Shown piece by piece: positions 15,040 to 22,192 of a stretch of 22,277 nucleotides of DNA (positions are counted from its first letter, which is position 1; every line of letters starts with the position of its first letter). A program made the translations under genes and the position numbers. Source of the stretch: UBA9732 sp963649615 (GTDB taxonomy: Bacteria > Spirochaetota > Spirochaetia > Sphaerochaetales > Sphaerochaetaceae); assembly GCA_963649615.1 (NCBI GenBank), contig CAVJIN010000028.1, forward strand, positions 1 through 22,277. The letters run 5' to 3'. Below the pieces are notes generated by a model. The model saw nothing but the letters and a program-made list of their open reading frames with translations, did no database searches and was not told the origin of the DNA.

Positions 15040-15801
15040 CTAAAAAAGAATTACTTTTTTTCCATTAGTTGGATTCTCAATCATTTGTACATCAATTTCA
15101 TATATTGATTTGATGTTTTCCTTTGTAATTATTTCTGAAGTTTTGCCACTTGCAAATATCTTTCCTTCTTTGATTATTATGCAGTCAGTACAATATCTTA
15201 GAATTGCATTTAAATCATGAAATACACAAATAATAGTTTTACCTTCTTGTGAGAGTTCTGAGAGTAGGTTTAATAGCATTATTTGATGATTTGGGTCTAA
15301 GTTATTAATAGGTTCATCTAAAGCAAGAATATCTGTGTTTTGGCAAATTGTACGTGCTAGCATTGCAAGTTGAAATTCTCCACCTGATATTTGAGTAATA
15401 AGATTGTCTTTTAATTTGTATATGCCAACACGTTTAAGAGCTTTTTCAACTAAGGCTTGGCTTGAGTTTTCATCTCCATAAGGATATCTTCCAAAGGCGA
15501 CAATTTGACCTACAGTAAATTCTTCATTGCATCTAATATATTGGCCTTCAAAAGAAATAAGCTTTGCTATTTCTCTTTGTTTCATTTGGTTTATTTCTTG
15601 GTCAAATAACATAATGGAAGCATCTTTTGATTCTAGTTCATGGATTAGATATTTTAACAGTGTGCTTTTTCCACTGCCATTAGGACCTGCAATGGCAACA
15701 AAACTACCTGCTTTAATTTTAAAATTAAGGCTGTCTAGTATTTTAACTGAATCATAACCACCACTAAGGTTAGAAGTAGAAACGGCATATTTAGATGGCA
15801 T
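15040..15801 (-). CDS. ABC transporter ATPase of a cobalamin/metal-chelate importer (BtuD/FecE-like)
   Basis: Cytoplasmic ATPase of the three-gene importer. I start at 15801 (ATG, 253 residues): AGGAG (complement of 15810-15814) lies 8 bases upstream, and the frame upstream adds 14 residues with no family match. Walker A GPNGSGKST (39-47), signature SGGEFQ (139-144), Walker B ILALDEP (158-164) and switch His195 are all intact, so it should be active. 'YPYG' after the Q-loop region is typical of FecE/FhuC-type ATPases. It overlaps the permease end by 11 bases. The 3' end abuts the convergent CYTH gene. Confidence 0.92.
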   Translation of the reverse strand: MPSKYAVSTSNLSGGYDSVKILDSLNFKIKAGSFVAIAGPNGSGKSTLLKYLIHELESKDASIMLFDQEINQMKQREIAKLISFEGQYIRCNEEFTVGQIVAFGRYPYGDENSSQALVEKALKRVGIYKLKDNLITQISGGEFQLAMLARTICQNTDILALDEPINNLDPNHQIMLLNLLSELSQEGKTIICVFHDLNAILRYCTDCIIIKEGKIFASGKTSEIITKENIKSIYEIDVQMIENPTNGKKVILF

Positions 15802-16774
15802 TCTTGTTTCTCCTAAGTAATGCCAAAAAGACTGGAGCTCCAAGGATAGAAGTTATAATTCCTATTGGGAGTTCTGACGGTGCTATGATAAAACGTGCAA
15901 GGATATCGGATAATAGAAGAATTATTGCACCCAAGAGGGTGGAGATTGGTATGAGGTGTTTGTGCTTTGGGCCAATTATTAGTCGTGCAAAATGTGGCGA
16001 CATCAGGCCAACAAAGCCTATAATCCCGCAGAAGGAGACTACAATAGCAGTTAAAACAGATGCCCAAAAAAGGAGTATAAGGCGTTTTTTTCGTATATTA
16101 AGTCCACTAGAGACTGCTGTACTGTCATCCATAAGAAGTAAATCCAGGGAAGTGGCATCCTTTTTTAAAAAGAGAAAAGCAATGACGCAAGCAACAAAAA
16201 GAACTAGGGCACGAGGCCAAGATGAAGCGCTCAGGCTTCCCATAGTCCAAAAGATAACACTGTCCATTTGGTGCTTCCCAAGATAAATGGTTAATGTTGT
16301 CAATGAGCTTAAAAGAAAGTTAAGCGCAATTCCAGAAAGCAGCAGTTGTTGATGATTTTTTCTATTGAGGACAAAAAGAAGACTTGTTGCACCAACTGAG
16401 CCAAGTAGGGCTACTGGAACATTGCTAAGTCCAATACTAAGTAGGGTGTTAAATCCAATAAGGCATGAGGCTCCAGATGAGACTCCAAGAATGTAAGAAT
16501 CTGCCATTGGATTTTTGAACACACTTTGAAATACAACGCCTCCTAGTGCTAATGTTGAGCCAGCAAGAACGGAACAAATGACTCTAGGAAGGCGTATATT
16601 GCGTATTATATAAACTACATTTTGTGGTGTGTTAGAATTTGCTGTTTTTAGGTAAAATAGTGCATTTGCAATATCTTTTAGAGATATTTTCACAGACCCT
16701 AGACAGATGCCAAGGGCCATGAGAAATAAAAGAGTAATAAACAGTATAATTATTACAAATTTAGTCCTTTTCAT
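15791..16774 (-). CDS. FecCD/BtuC-family permease
   Basis: Membrane channel of the importer, 327 residues with about nine or ten hydrophobic helices. Family landmarks are 'RNIRLPRVICSVLAGSTLALGGVVFQSVFKNPMADSYILGVSSGAS' features in the first third (RLPR..., the NPMADSYILG loop), 'GFVGLMSPHFARLIIGPKHKHLIP' which is the ATPase-coupling loop, and 'ELPIGIITSILGAPVFLALL' at the C-terminus. FecCD permeases carry cobalamin, haem or ferric siderophores. It lies 5 bases after the binding-protein gene and overlaps the ATPase gene, giving the order receptor-permease-ATPase on one transcript. Confidence 0.94.
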   Translation of the reverse strand: MKRTKFVIIILFITLLFLMALGICLGSVKISLKDIANALFYLKTANSNTPQNVVYIIRNIRLPRVICSVLAGSTLALGGVVFQSVFKNPMADSYILGVSSGASCLIGFNTLLSIGLSNVPVALLGSVGATSLLFVLNRKNHQQLLLSGIALNFLLSSLTTLTIYLGKHQMDSVIFWTMGSLSASSWPRALVLFVACVIAFLFLKKDATSLDLLLMDDSTAVSSGLNIRKKRLILLFWASVLTAIVVSFCGIIGFVGLMSPHFARLIIGPKHKHLIPISTLLGAIILLLSDILARFIIAPSELPIGIITSILGAPVFLALLRRNKNAI

Positions 16775-16779
16775 TAATT

Positions 16780-17655
16780 CTATTTAAAGAGGCTAGGGTA
16801 GAGCAGTTGTGCAATTTCTTCAATGGTATCTGCAGTTCTCACGCCTTGTCGTTCAGCTGCATCTCCATTAACAGAATAGACTGCATCATTAAGACTTGCT
16901 TTAAGATTTGAATATGGTGCTGTGGCCTTAAATGCAATAATATCGGCCTCAGGATCTGAGTATGAATACTTTGGTAGAAGAACTACATCTGGATCTTGGG
17001 AGATGAGCAATTCTTTGCTAATAGACCAGTAGGAAGCACTCTTTGCTGCATTGATTGCACCTGCAGCCTCTAGGACGTCATTAAGATATGTATCACCTGT
17101 TGCTGCATAATCGCCCCAATCTCCCCAAGAGATGATATATACTGCGCTCTTTTTCTCATCCTCTGGAATCTGTGAGGTGATTGATGTCACTTTTTCAATT
17201 CTATCTTTAAGATTTGTTACAAGATGTGCTGCTTCTTCAGTTTTTCCAATTGCTATTGCTATTTCTTCTATTAGTTCATATGTTCCGTTAAGACTTTCTT
17301 CTTTTATAACTTGAAGGGTTTCAATCCCTGCTTTTTCAAGGCTTTCCATAAAAGCTGGGTCTACAATGGAAGAAGCAATTACTATGCTTGGATTTAAAGA
17401 GATGATTAGTTCAAGATTTGGTTCGTATAAGGTTCCAACGCTTTGAACAGAAAGAGCTTCTTCTGGGTAATTGCAATAATCTGTTCTTCCAATAAGTCTA
17501 TCTCCGGCTCCAAGGGCATATATAATTTCTGTGACATTTGGACCTAGAGAGACAATGGTATCATTGGTTTTTTTTGAGCTCACTTCATATTGTGCTTCTG
17601 CAAAGATGTTTAAAGCACAAAAAAAGACAAGAATGATTGTTAAAAATTTCTTCAT
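16780..17655 (-). CDS. periplasmic binding protein of the importer (BtuF-like)
   Basis: 291 residues. Signal peptide with Lys-Lys, hydrophobic core and cleavage after 'NIFA' (about residues 16-19). No lipobox Cys follows, so soluble periplasmic. The mature part is a class III (helical-backbone) receptor: 'SLGPNVTEIIYALGAGDRLIG' features, 'RTDYCNYPEEA', 'PNLELIISLNPSIVIA', 'WGDWGDYAATGDTYLNDVLEAAGA' and 'QDPDVVLLP'. The 'NVTEI..ALG..' and 'DYCNYP' features favour cobalamin or a related chelate over ferric hydroxamates, but haem remains possible. AGAGG lies 6 bases upstream of the ATG. No cobalamin riboswitch is present: only 56 bases separate it from divergent rnhA. Confidence 0.9.
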   Translation of the reverse strand: MKKFLTIILVFFCALNIFAEAQYEVSSKKTNDTIVSLGPNVTEIIYALGAGDRLIGRTDYCNYPEEALSVQSVGTLYEPNLELIISLNPSIVIASSIVDPAFMESLEKAGIETLQVIKEESLNGTYELIEEIAIAIGKTEEAAHLVTNLKDRIEKVTSITSQIPEDEKKSAVYIISWGDWGDYAATGDTYLNDVLEAAGAINAAKSASYWSISKELLISQDPDVVLLPKYSYSDPEADIIAFKATAPYSNLKASLNDAVYSVNGDAAERQGVRTADTIEEIAQLLYPSLFK

Positions 17656-17711
17656 AAAAACCTCTGGAATATAGCATAGTAGTTTTTTTAAATTTAATAT
17701 AGAATTGTTGT
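17656..17711. promoter_or_regulatory. AT-rich divergent promoter region
   Basis: The 56 bases between the importer operon (leftward) and rnhA (rightward) must hold both promoters. Rightward, TAATAT (17695-17700) ends 11 bases before the rnhA ATG and no Shine-Dalgarno is present. Leftward, TATGCTATATT-like sequence precedes the AGAGG ribosome site. No convincing -35 elements are seen. Confidence 0.3.
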
Positions 17712-18161
17712 ATGGATAAAATTGATATTTTCACAGATGGTGGTTGTTCTGGAAACCCTGGTCCTGGTGGTTGGGCTTTTGTTGCTCTCTCAAACGGTAA
17801 TGTGCTTTCCTATTCTAGTGGTGGAGATGCTCAAACTACAAATAATAAAATGGAACTTACTGCAGTAATTAAAGCTCTTGAAACTTGTCAAAATCTTGGT
17901 GTTAAAACGGTTTCTATTTCCACAGATAGTCAATATGTTAAAAATGGTATTACCGCATGGATTTATAACTGGAAAAAGAATGGTTGGAAAACAGCTTCTA
18001 AAGATCCTGTTAAAAACAAAGAACTTTGGGTTGAACTTGATAAAATCCGTTCTAATTTTGATATTAACTGGGTTTGGGTTAAGGGACATGCTGGCATTGA
18101 ATTCAATGAGATGTGTGATTCTTTAGTTCGTAAAGAGATGGAAAAATTTACAAAGGCTTAA
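17712..18161 (+). CDS. rnhA: ribonuclease HI
   Basis: Degrades RNA in RNA-DNA hybrids. 149 residues, near E. coli RnhA (155). The DEDD metal site is complete: Asp9 in 'FTDGGCSGNPGPGGW', Glu48 in 'NNKMELTA', Asp72 in 'STDSQYV' and Asp136 in 'NEMCDSL', with catalytic His126 in 'VKGHAG'. The basic protrusion 'WKKNGWKTASKDPVKNKELW' is present. No Shine-Dalgarno precedes the ATG and a -10-like TAATAT ends 11 bases upstream, so a near-leaderless message is possible. The stop overlaps that of the convergent TPR gene. Confidence 0.96.
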   Translation: MDKIDIFTDGGCSGNPGPGGWAFVALSNGNVLSYSSGGDAQTTNNKMELTAVIKALETCQNLGVKTVSISTDSQYVKNGITAWIYNWKKNGWKTASKDPVKNKELWVELDKIRSNFDINWVWVKGHAGIEFNEMCDSLVRKEMEKFTKA

Positions 18162-18709
18162 GTTAAATCTTGTAATTCTTTGATTAAACTTAAGTTGTTT
18201 GATGTCTTATATCCTTGATTCCACATTATATAGGCTTGTTCAAGTGCTTGTTCATACATTCCTAGTTCTTTATAAGCGCTTATAAGAGTGTTTCTAGTTG
18301 TTGTATCGTAAGGATTTAAATCTAATATCTCTAGATAAACTTCACAGGCTTTTTCATTGTTGCTTTCTAGCGTGTAGTAGTAGGCTTGAGCGGTCTTAAA
18401 GGCAATTATGTAGTTATATTCTTCAAAGCCTTTTTTGCAAATTTCCGCGGCTTCTGCATAGTTACCCATGTAGGCTAAAACTATGGATTTGTTGTAGATA
18501 AGTCTATAGTCTGAAATGGATTTCAAAGCTGAGTTATAGACTTCAAGTGCTAAATCATACTCTCCCTTAGAGATGTAATCATTAGCACTGTCTATTGTGG
18601 TTTTGATAAACTGCTCAGAAATATCGGTCTTAGAGACGGTGGAACATCCGGGGAGGATGAAGATAACACTGAGCAGAATGAAGATATCAACCAAGTACTG
18701 TTTCTTCAA
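18158..18709 (-). CDS. TPR-repeat lipoprotein
   Basis: I start at TTG 18709 (183 residues), because from there the protein opens with a proper lipoprotein signal: Met-Lys-Lys, hydrophobic stretch, and lipobox ILPGC with Cys at about residue 22. The longer in-frame ATG start (18763) would add 18 polar residues and lie deeper inside the upstream gene. The mature protein is mainly helical with three or four tetratricopeptide-like repeats ('ANDYISKGEYDLALEVYNSAL', 'YNKSIVLAYMGNYAEAAEIC', 'TLISAYKELGMYEQALEQAY' features). Such proteins are scaffolds; the partner is unknown. The start overlaps the end of the UPRT-like gene by 23 bases, suggesting coupling. Weak ribosome site: AGG about 10 bases upstream. 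Confidence 0.75.
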   Translation of the reverse strand: MKKQYLVDIFILLSVIFILPGCSTVSKTDISEQFIKTTIDSANDYISKGEYDLALEVYNSALKSISDYRLIYNKSIVLAYMGNYAEAAEICKKGFEEYNYIIAFKTAQAYYYTLESNNEKACEVYLEILDLNPYDTTTRNTLISAYKELGMYEQALEQAYIMWNQGYKTSNNLSLIKELQDLT

Positions 18710-19739
18710 TTTTTTTAACCTGTGCGCGGTAAAGATTTGTGATGGTGGCTCCGTAATCTGCAATCAACTGAATCATATTGCGTGGGTTGCCAGGAAGGTC
18801 TACGCCGTTAAGTCTATCGCCAGCATCTCCAAGTCCTGGAAGAATATAGGCAGCGTCGTTGAGTACGGGATCCATCCAAAGTGTGTAGACTTCACAATCT
18901 TCAATTGCACGTACAATTCGCAATGACCCTTTCAAGGCAGAGATGACGTTGATAAATTTGACGCTTTTTGGTCTAACGCCGTTGTCTTTGAGGTATTTAA
19001 CAATCGTGACAAGTGATCCTCCAGTTGCGTTCATTGGGTCTGCAAAAATAAGGTCCTTGCCATCCAGCTCTTTTAGATTGAAGAATGAGCGGTCTAAATC
19101 TAGGACATAGTCCATGTTGTTTTCTTTCTTTGTTTCGTCGCGTTTAATTTTAAAGAGTGCAAATGGTGTGATATAATCGTTGGAGGAATAGTCCTGAATT
19201 TCTTTGCTAATAATCATGCTAGGAAGTAGGGCACCTCTGAGCATTACACACATTACTGCATTGCCATTGAGTTTGCTATCTACATCTGGAATTCTATGTA
19301 CTGCATAGTTTTGGCAGGGATTGTTAACTGGTGTTTTTGTTATGATTGACCTTTTCTTTGGAAGGGCTGTGTCTGCAAATACATGGGAGAAGAGAAGCTC
19401 ATAAGCTCTTTGAATGTAATATAAGAATTCTTCATGTCCTGTGCTGGGGTCTCTTAGCTTTGCAATAAGACGGCTTGCTGCGCCATGTTGCTCTTGTGGT
19501 GTTTCAAAGCAATAAACATGAATTGATGGCTCTTGATCTGTTACTTCTTTAAGATATGCACCAATTTCTGCCGATGATTTTACCAAATCCTCTTCAGCTG
19601 CCTTGTTTCCAGCTTCAATTTCTTCACATGCAACTAGTGATTTCTCGTATAGTTTTCGTACGTGTTCAATTTTTGCTTTGTCCTCTTCTTTGAGGAATCC
19701 GTCTAAATCTGTTGCATGAAGAATTACTTTTCTGTCCAT
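18687..19739 (-). CDS. uracil phosphoribosyltransferase-like protein with N- and C-terminal extensions
   Basis: The C-terminal two thirds match uracil phosphoribosyltransferase: PRPP loop DPMNATGGS (residues 234-242), 'VISALKGSLRIVRAIEDCEVYTLWMD' features, and the uracil-binding segment 'YILPGLGDAGDR' (298-309). UPRT makes UMP from uracil and PRPP. Canonical Upp is about 208 residues and ends soon after GLGDAGD. Here about 125 residues, largely helical, precede the domain and about 40 follow it. Start 19739 is preferred: GGAGG (complement of 19750-19754) lies 10 bases upstream, and a -10 candidate at 19780-19785 would exclude the longer starts at 19781 and 19808. It is followed, with overlap, by the TPR lipoprotein gene. 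Confidence 0.85.
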   Translation of the reverse strand: MDRKVILHATDLDGFLKEEDKAKIEHVRKLYEKSLVACEEIEAGNKAAEEDLVKSSAEIGAYLKEVTDQEPSIHVYCFETPQEQHGAASRLIAKLRDPSTGHEEFLYYIQRAYELLFSHVFADTALPKKRSIITKTPVNNPCQNYAVHRIPDVDSKLNGNAVMCVMLRGALLPSMIISKEIQDYSSNDYITPFALFKIKRDETKKENNMDYVLDLDRSFFNLKELDGKDLIFADPMNATGGSLVTIVKYLKDNGVRPKSVKFINVISALKGSLRIVRAIEDCEVYTLWMDPVLNDAAYILPGLGDAGDRLNGVDLPGNPRNMIQLIADYGATITNLYRAQVKKIEETVLG

Positions 19740-19779
19740 TCTTTTATGCCCTCCAGCATAGTTTTTAAAGGTTTTGTCC

Positions 19780-19808
19780 ATGATATAGCAGTGGGCAAAT
19801 TTGCTCAA
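19780..19808 (-). promoter_or_regulatory. candidate promoter for the UPRT-like gene
   Basis: On the minus strand TTGAGC (19803-19808) and TATCAT (19780-19785) are 17 bases apart. Transcription would begin near 19773, some 34 bases before the ATG at 19739, which supports the shorter start. Confidence 0.45.
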
Positions 19809-19825
19809 CTATATGAACTATCTCG

Positions 19826-19854
19826 TTTACAAAAAAAAGGCATTTTGCTAGTAT
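19826..19854 (+). promoter_or_regulatory. promoter of adk
   Basis: TTTACA (19826-19831) and TAGTAT (19849-19854) are 17 bases apart, with a TG extended -10 at 19846-19847. It diverges from the UPRT promoter only about 20 bases away. Confidence 0.55.
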
Positions 19855-19912
19855 TGAAGCGGTTGCAGGTGGCTCTACCTGTAGCGTAGTAGTTGTTGTT
19901 GAGGAGATTATT

Positions 19913-20545
19913 ATGAGAATGGTTTTTTTGGGCCCTCCAGGAGCTGGAAAGGGGACAATAGCATCAAAAGCTAAGGAATATTACGGTATTCCACATATTT
20001 CAACGGGCGATTTATTTCGCAATAACATAAAAAACGAGACAGAGCTTGGACTTCAAGTAAAATCTATTCTTGCCTCAGGTGGCTTGGTTCCAGATAGCAT
20101 CACCATTGAAATGGTTCGTAACCGCATAGCTGAACCAGACTGCGCCAACGGCTTTATTCTTGATGGCTTTCCACGCACCATCCCTCAGGCCGATGCCCTT
20201 GCAGAGATGACAGATCTTGATGCTGTTGTTGATTTTCAAATCTCTGAAGCAGAAGTAGTGGAGCGTCTTTCTGGTCGCAGAATGTGCCCATCCACTGGTA
20301 GAATCTATCATATTCTTTTCAATCCACCAAAGGTGGAAGGCAAGGACGATGACACCGGCGAGGATCTTATCCAGCGTGAAGATGACAAGGAAGAAGCAAT
20401 CAAGCATCGTCTAGATGTATATGTTGCTCAAACTCAGCCTCTTATTGATTATTATAAAGATAAGGGTCTTATTCGTGAGGTTAAGACCAATAATGCTTTG
20501 ACCCCAGCAGAGGTCTTTGAACTTACCAAGAAGGCTTTGCTTTAA
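19913..20545 (+). CDS. adk: adenylate kinase
   Basis: Converts AMP and ATP to two ADP. 210 residues, the long-LID bacterial type. P-loop GPPGAGKGT (7-15), AMP-binding 'HISTGDLFR' and 'GFILDGFPRT', and the LID from about 125 to 163 with 'RLSGRRMCPSTGRIYHILFNPPKVEG'-type features followed by 'HRLDVY'. Only one Cys is in the LID, so the four-Cys zinc site of Gram-positive enzymes is absent and the LID should be held by hydrogen bonds, as in E. coli. GAGGAG (19901-19906) lies 6 bases upstream of the ATG. Single gene with its own promoter; a weak AT-rich hairpin follows. Confidence 0.97.
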   Translation: MRMVFLGPPGAGKGTIASKAKEYYGIPHISTGDLFRNNIKNETELGLQVKSILASGGLVPDSITIEMVRNRIAEPDCANGFILDGFPRTIPQADALAEMTDLDAVVDFQISEAEVVERLSGRRMCPSTGRIYHILFNPPKVEGKDDDTGEDLIQREDDKEEAIKHRLDVYVAQTQPLIDYYKDKGLIREVKTNNALTPAEVFELTKKALL

Positions 20546-20562
20546 GAAACTCTTTTTTTTGC

Positions 20563-20593
20563 AACAATTAGCAACAAAATTATTGTTTTTTTT
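20563..20593 (+). terminator. weak AT-rich terminator candidate after adk
   Basis: AACAAT (20563-20568) and ATTGTT (20582-20587) could pair ahead of an eight-T run. The stem is only 6 AT-rich base pairs, so partial read-through into the next gene is possible. Confidence 0.35.
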
Positions 20594-20594
20594 A

Positions 20595-20622
20595 TTGAAA
20601 AGCAAAAAAACTGTGTTAAACT
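20595..20622 (+). promoter_or_regulatory. promoter of the orphan BMP gene
   Basis: TTGAAA (20595-20600) and TAAACT (20617-20622) are 16 bases apart, with TG two bases before the -10. The leader to the ATG at 20706 would be about 75 bases. Confidence 0.55.
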
Positions 20623-20627
20623 TAATT

Positions 20628-20686
20628 CAGTGGGGTTCCCACAGTGGGTTTTCCACTAAATTAACGCAAACAGGGGCCACGACCCT
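20628..20686 (+). promoter_or_regulatory. hairpin-rich 5' leader of the orphan BMP gene
   Basis: Three small stem-loops follow one another: GTGGG/CCCAC (20630-20634 with 20638-20642), AGTGG/CCACT (20643-20647 with 20653-20657) and AGGG/CCCT (20672-20675 with 20683-20686), then AAAAAAAGGAG with the ribosome site. CAGTGGG occurs twice (20628-20634 and 20642-20648), and CCAC three times, so alternative pairings are possible. No known riboswitch class is recognised. Confidence 0.4.
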
Positions 20687-20705
20687 AAAAAAAGGAGAAT
20701 GAGAA

Positions 20706-21917
20706 ATGAAAAAATCATTCGTTGCTATCTTGATTGTTCTTCTTGCAATGTCAGCAGTATTTGCTAATGCAGCAGCAGAAGAAACATCATCAAAAACAAC
20801 AAAAGTTGGTTTTGTTGTAATCAACGACGAAAATGACCTTGGTTACACATGGAACTTTATGAACGGCATGAACGATGCAATTAAGCAGTTGCAAGCTGAT
20901 GGTTATGATGTAGAGCTTATTGTTGACAGAGGTCACCTTGAGGATGAGACCGTTACAACAGCTAACAGAGAACTTGCTATGGAAGGTTGTGCAGTTATTT
21001 TCAACAACAGCTATGGTTTTGAGCAGTTCATGACTCCAGTTGCCAAAGAGTATCCAAACGTAAAGTTTGTTTCTTTGACAAACTGTGGTTCACAGCTTGA
21101 TGGTCTTGACAACACATACAATGCATTTGCAGCTATTTATGAAGGTCGCTATGTGGCTGGTGTTGTTGCTGGTATGAAGCTCAATCAAATGATTGAGGAG
21201 GGAAGAATTACAGCTGATCAGGCAATTGTTGGTTATGTTGGTGCATTCCCATTCGCAGAAGTTAAGTCTGGCATGTCAGGATATTTCCTTGGTATCAGAA
21301 GTGTATGTCCTAGCGCAACAATGATTGTTCAGTATGTTGGCTCTTGGGGAGATCCAACCCTTGAAGCAGAAGCTGCAAAGGCTCTTATTAGCAAGGGCGC
21401 TGTCATGATTTCACAGCACTCAGATACAACAACTCCTGCTACAACAGCTGCTAACTATGGTGTATTCCATACAGGATATAACACAGATATGACAAAGCAG
21501 GCTCCAACAGCTTCTCTTCTTTCATGTCGTATTGACTGGGAGCCTTACTTCTATAGCTTCATTAAGGCTGTTATCAATGGCGATGACATTCCTAGCGACT
21601 ACTGCGGTTCAATGGCAAATGGCGATGTTAAGGTTACAGAGCTCAACACAGCTATTGCAGCACCTGGCACACAGGAAGCAATTGACAAAGTTATTGCACA
21701 GATTGTGTCTGGCGAACTTCAGATTTTTGACACATCAAAGTTTACAATTGATGGTGGCAAGACTCTCACAAGCATGCTTGCTGTTGACTCAGACGGTGAC
21801 TGGACAGCAGATAAGTGTGAAGCTGTATGGGATGGTGTATTCCACGAGTCCTATCCTGAATTCCAGAGTGCTCCATACTTCACAGCACAGATTGATGGAA
21901 TTACATATCTCAACTAA
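20706..21917 (+). CDS. orphan BMP-family periplasmic binding protein
   Basis: 403 residues. Signal peptide with cleavage after 'VFANA' (about residues 17-21); no lipobox Cys, so soluble periplasmic. It belongs to the BMP family but not to the PnrA branch: in place of SFNQ it has 'DLGYTWNFMNG' (about 44-54), resembling the GWTYxHxxG segment of Med-like and purine-base-binding members. Other marks are 'FNNSYGFEQFMTPVAKEYPNVKFV' features, 'ISQHSDTTTPA' and 'HTGYNTDM....PTASLLSCRIDWEPYF'. No permease or ATPase gene is adjacent, so it may use the transporter at 1874-5480 or one elsewhere. Strong AAAGGAG ribosome site, own promoter, and double hairpin downstream suggest high expression. Ligand unknown; purine bases are one possibility. 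Confidence 0.88.
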   Translation: MKKSFVAILIVLLAMSAVFANAAAEETSSKTTKVGFVVINDENDLGYTWNFMNGMNDAIKQLQADGYDVELIVDRGHLEDETVTTANRELAMEGCAVIFNNSYGFEQFMTPVAKEYPNVKFVSLTNCGSQLDGLDNTYNAFAAIYEGRYVAGVVAGMKLNQMIEEGRITADQAIVGYVGAFPFAEVKSGMSGYFLGIRSVCPSATMIVQYVGSWGDPTLEAEAAKALISKGAVMISQHSDTTTPATTAANYGVFHTGYNTDMTKQAPTASLLSCRIDWEPYFYSFIKAVINGDDIPSDYCGSMANGDVKVTELNTAIAAPGTQEAIDKVIAQIVSGELQIFDTSKFTIDGGKTLTSMLAVDSDGDWTADKCEAVWDGVFHESYPEFQSAPYFTAQIDGITYLN

Positions 21918-21941
21918 GTTTGAGTTTAATTCTTGATTCAA

Positions 21942-21961
21942 GGGCTTTCGTAGGAAAGCTC
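21942..21961 (+). terminator. stem-loop just downstream of the orphan BMP gene
   Basis: GGGCTTTC (21942-21949) pairs with GAAAGCTC (21954-21961, one G-U pair) around a GTAG loop. No T run follows, so it is more likely an RNA-stabilising hairpin than a terminator by itself. Confidence 0.45.
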
Positions 21962-21963
21962 AA

Positions 21964-22006
21964 TAAAAAAGACGTCTCCTGACAAATAAGGGGACGTCTT
22001 TTTTTT
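21964..22006 (+). terminator. Rho-independent terminator, possibly bidirectional
   Basis: AAGACGTC (21969-21976) pairs with GACGTCTT (21993-22000), extended by C-G pairs next to the loop. The stem is followed by an eight-T run and preceded by an A run (21964-21970), so it may also stop leftward transcription. Confidence 0.88.
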
Positions 22007-22070
22007 GGCTAATGTGGTCTATGATCTTAGTAATGGGTTTGAAAATAGAACTATATGAAGATAATTTTTC

Positions 22071-22139
22071 CTATAGATCCAAAAAGTCATATTTTTTAAA
22101 TGCAAAAATGTCATAAAGATCCAAAAAGTCGAACTATAG
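22071..22139. repeat. intergenic direct repeats bracketed by CTATAG
   Basis: AGATCCAAAAAGTC occurs exactly at 22075-22088 and 22117-22130, with a partial third copy (CAAAAATGTCATA, 22103-22115) between. CTATAG lies at both edges (22071-22076, 22134-22139). Outside, AATAGAACT (22044-22052) and its complement AGTTCTATT (22159-22167) form a distant inverted repeat. No gene is supported in 22007-22190. Confidence 0.7.
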
Positions 22140-22192
22140 AAAAAATCTAGGGCGTAAAAGTTCTATTCTCATTTCTTTTAGTAATAAAAAAA

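Noticed and set aside
15036..15080. AAAAAAG/CTTTTTT inverted repeat as a bidirectional terminator between the CYTH and ATPase genes
   Set aside because: The stem is only A-T rich, interrupted, and lies in the coding end of the ATPase gene; too weak to call.
17656..17711. Cobalamin riboswitch expected upstream of a BtuF-like operon
   Set aside because: Only 56 AT-rich bases are available, with no B12-box-like sequence.
20628..20690. Possible preQ1, guanidine-II or purine riboswitch upstream of the orphan BMP gene
   Set aside because: The hairpin with an ACGA loop recalls guanidine-II but its stem and loop size do not fit, and the conserved bases of preQ1 and purine classes are missing. Kept only as an unclassified leader.
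22012..22116. 34-codon plus-strand frame in the final intergenic region
   Set aside because: No ribosome site, directly follows a terminator, and covers part of the direct repeats; no family resemblance.
22071..22139. CRISPR array
   Set aside because: Only two full repeats of 14 bases and no cas genes; the interval between them is partly repeat-like itself.
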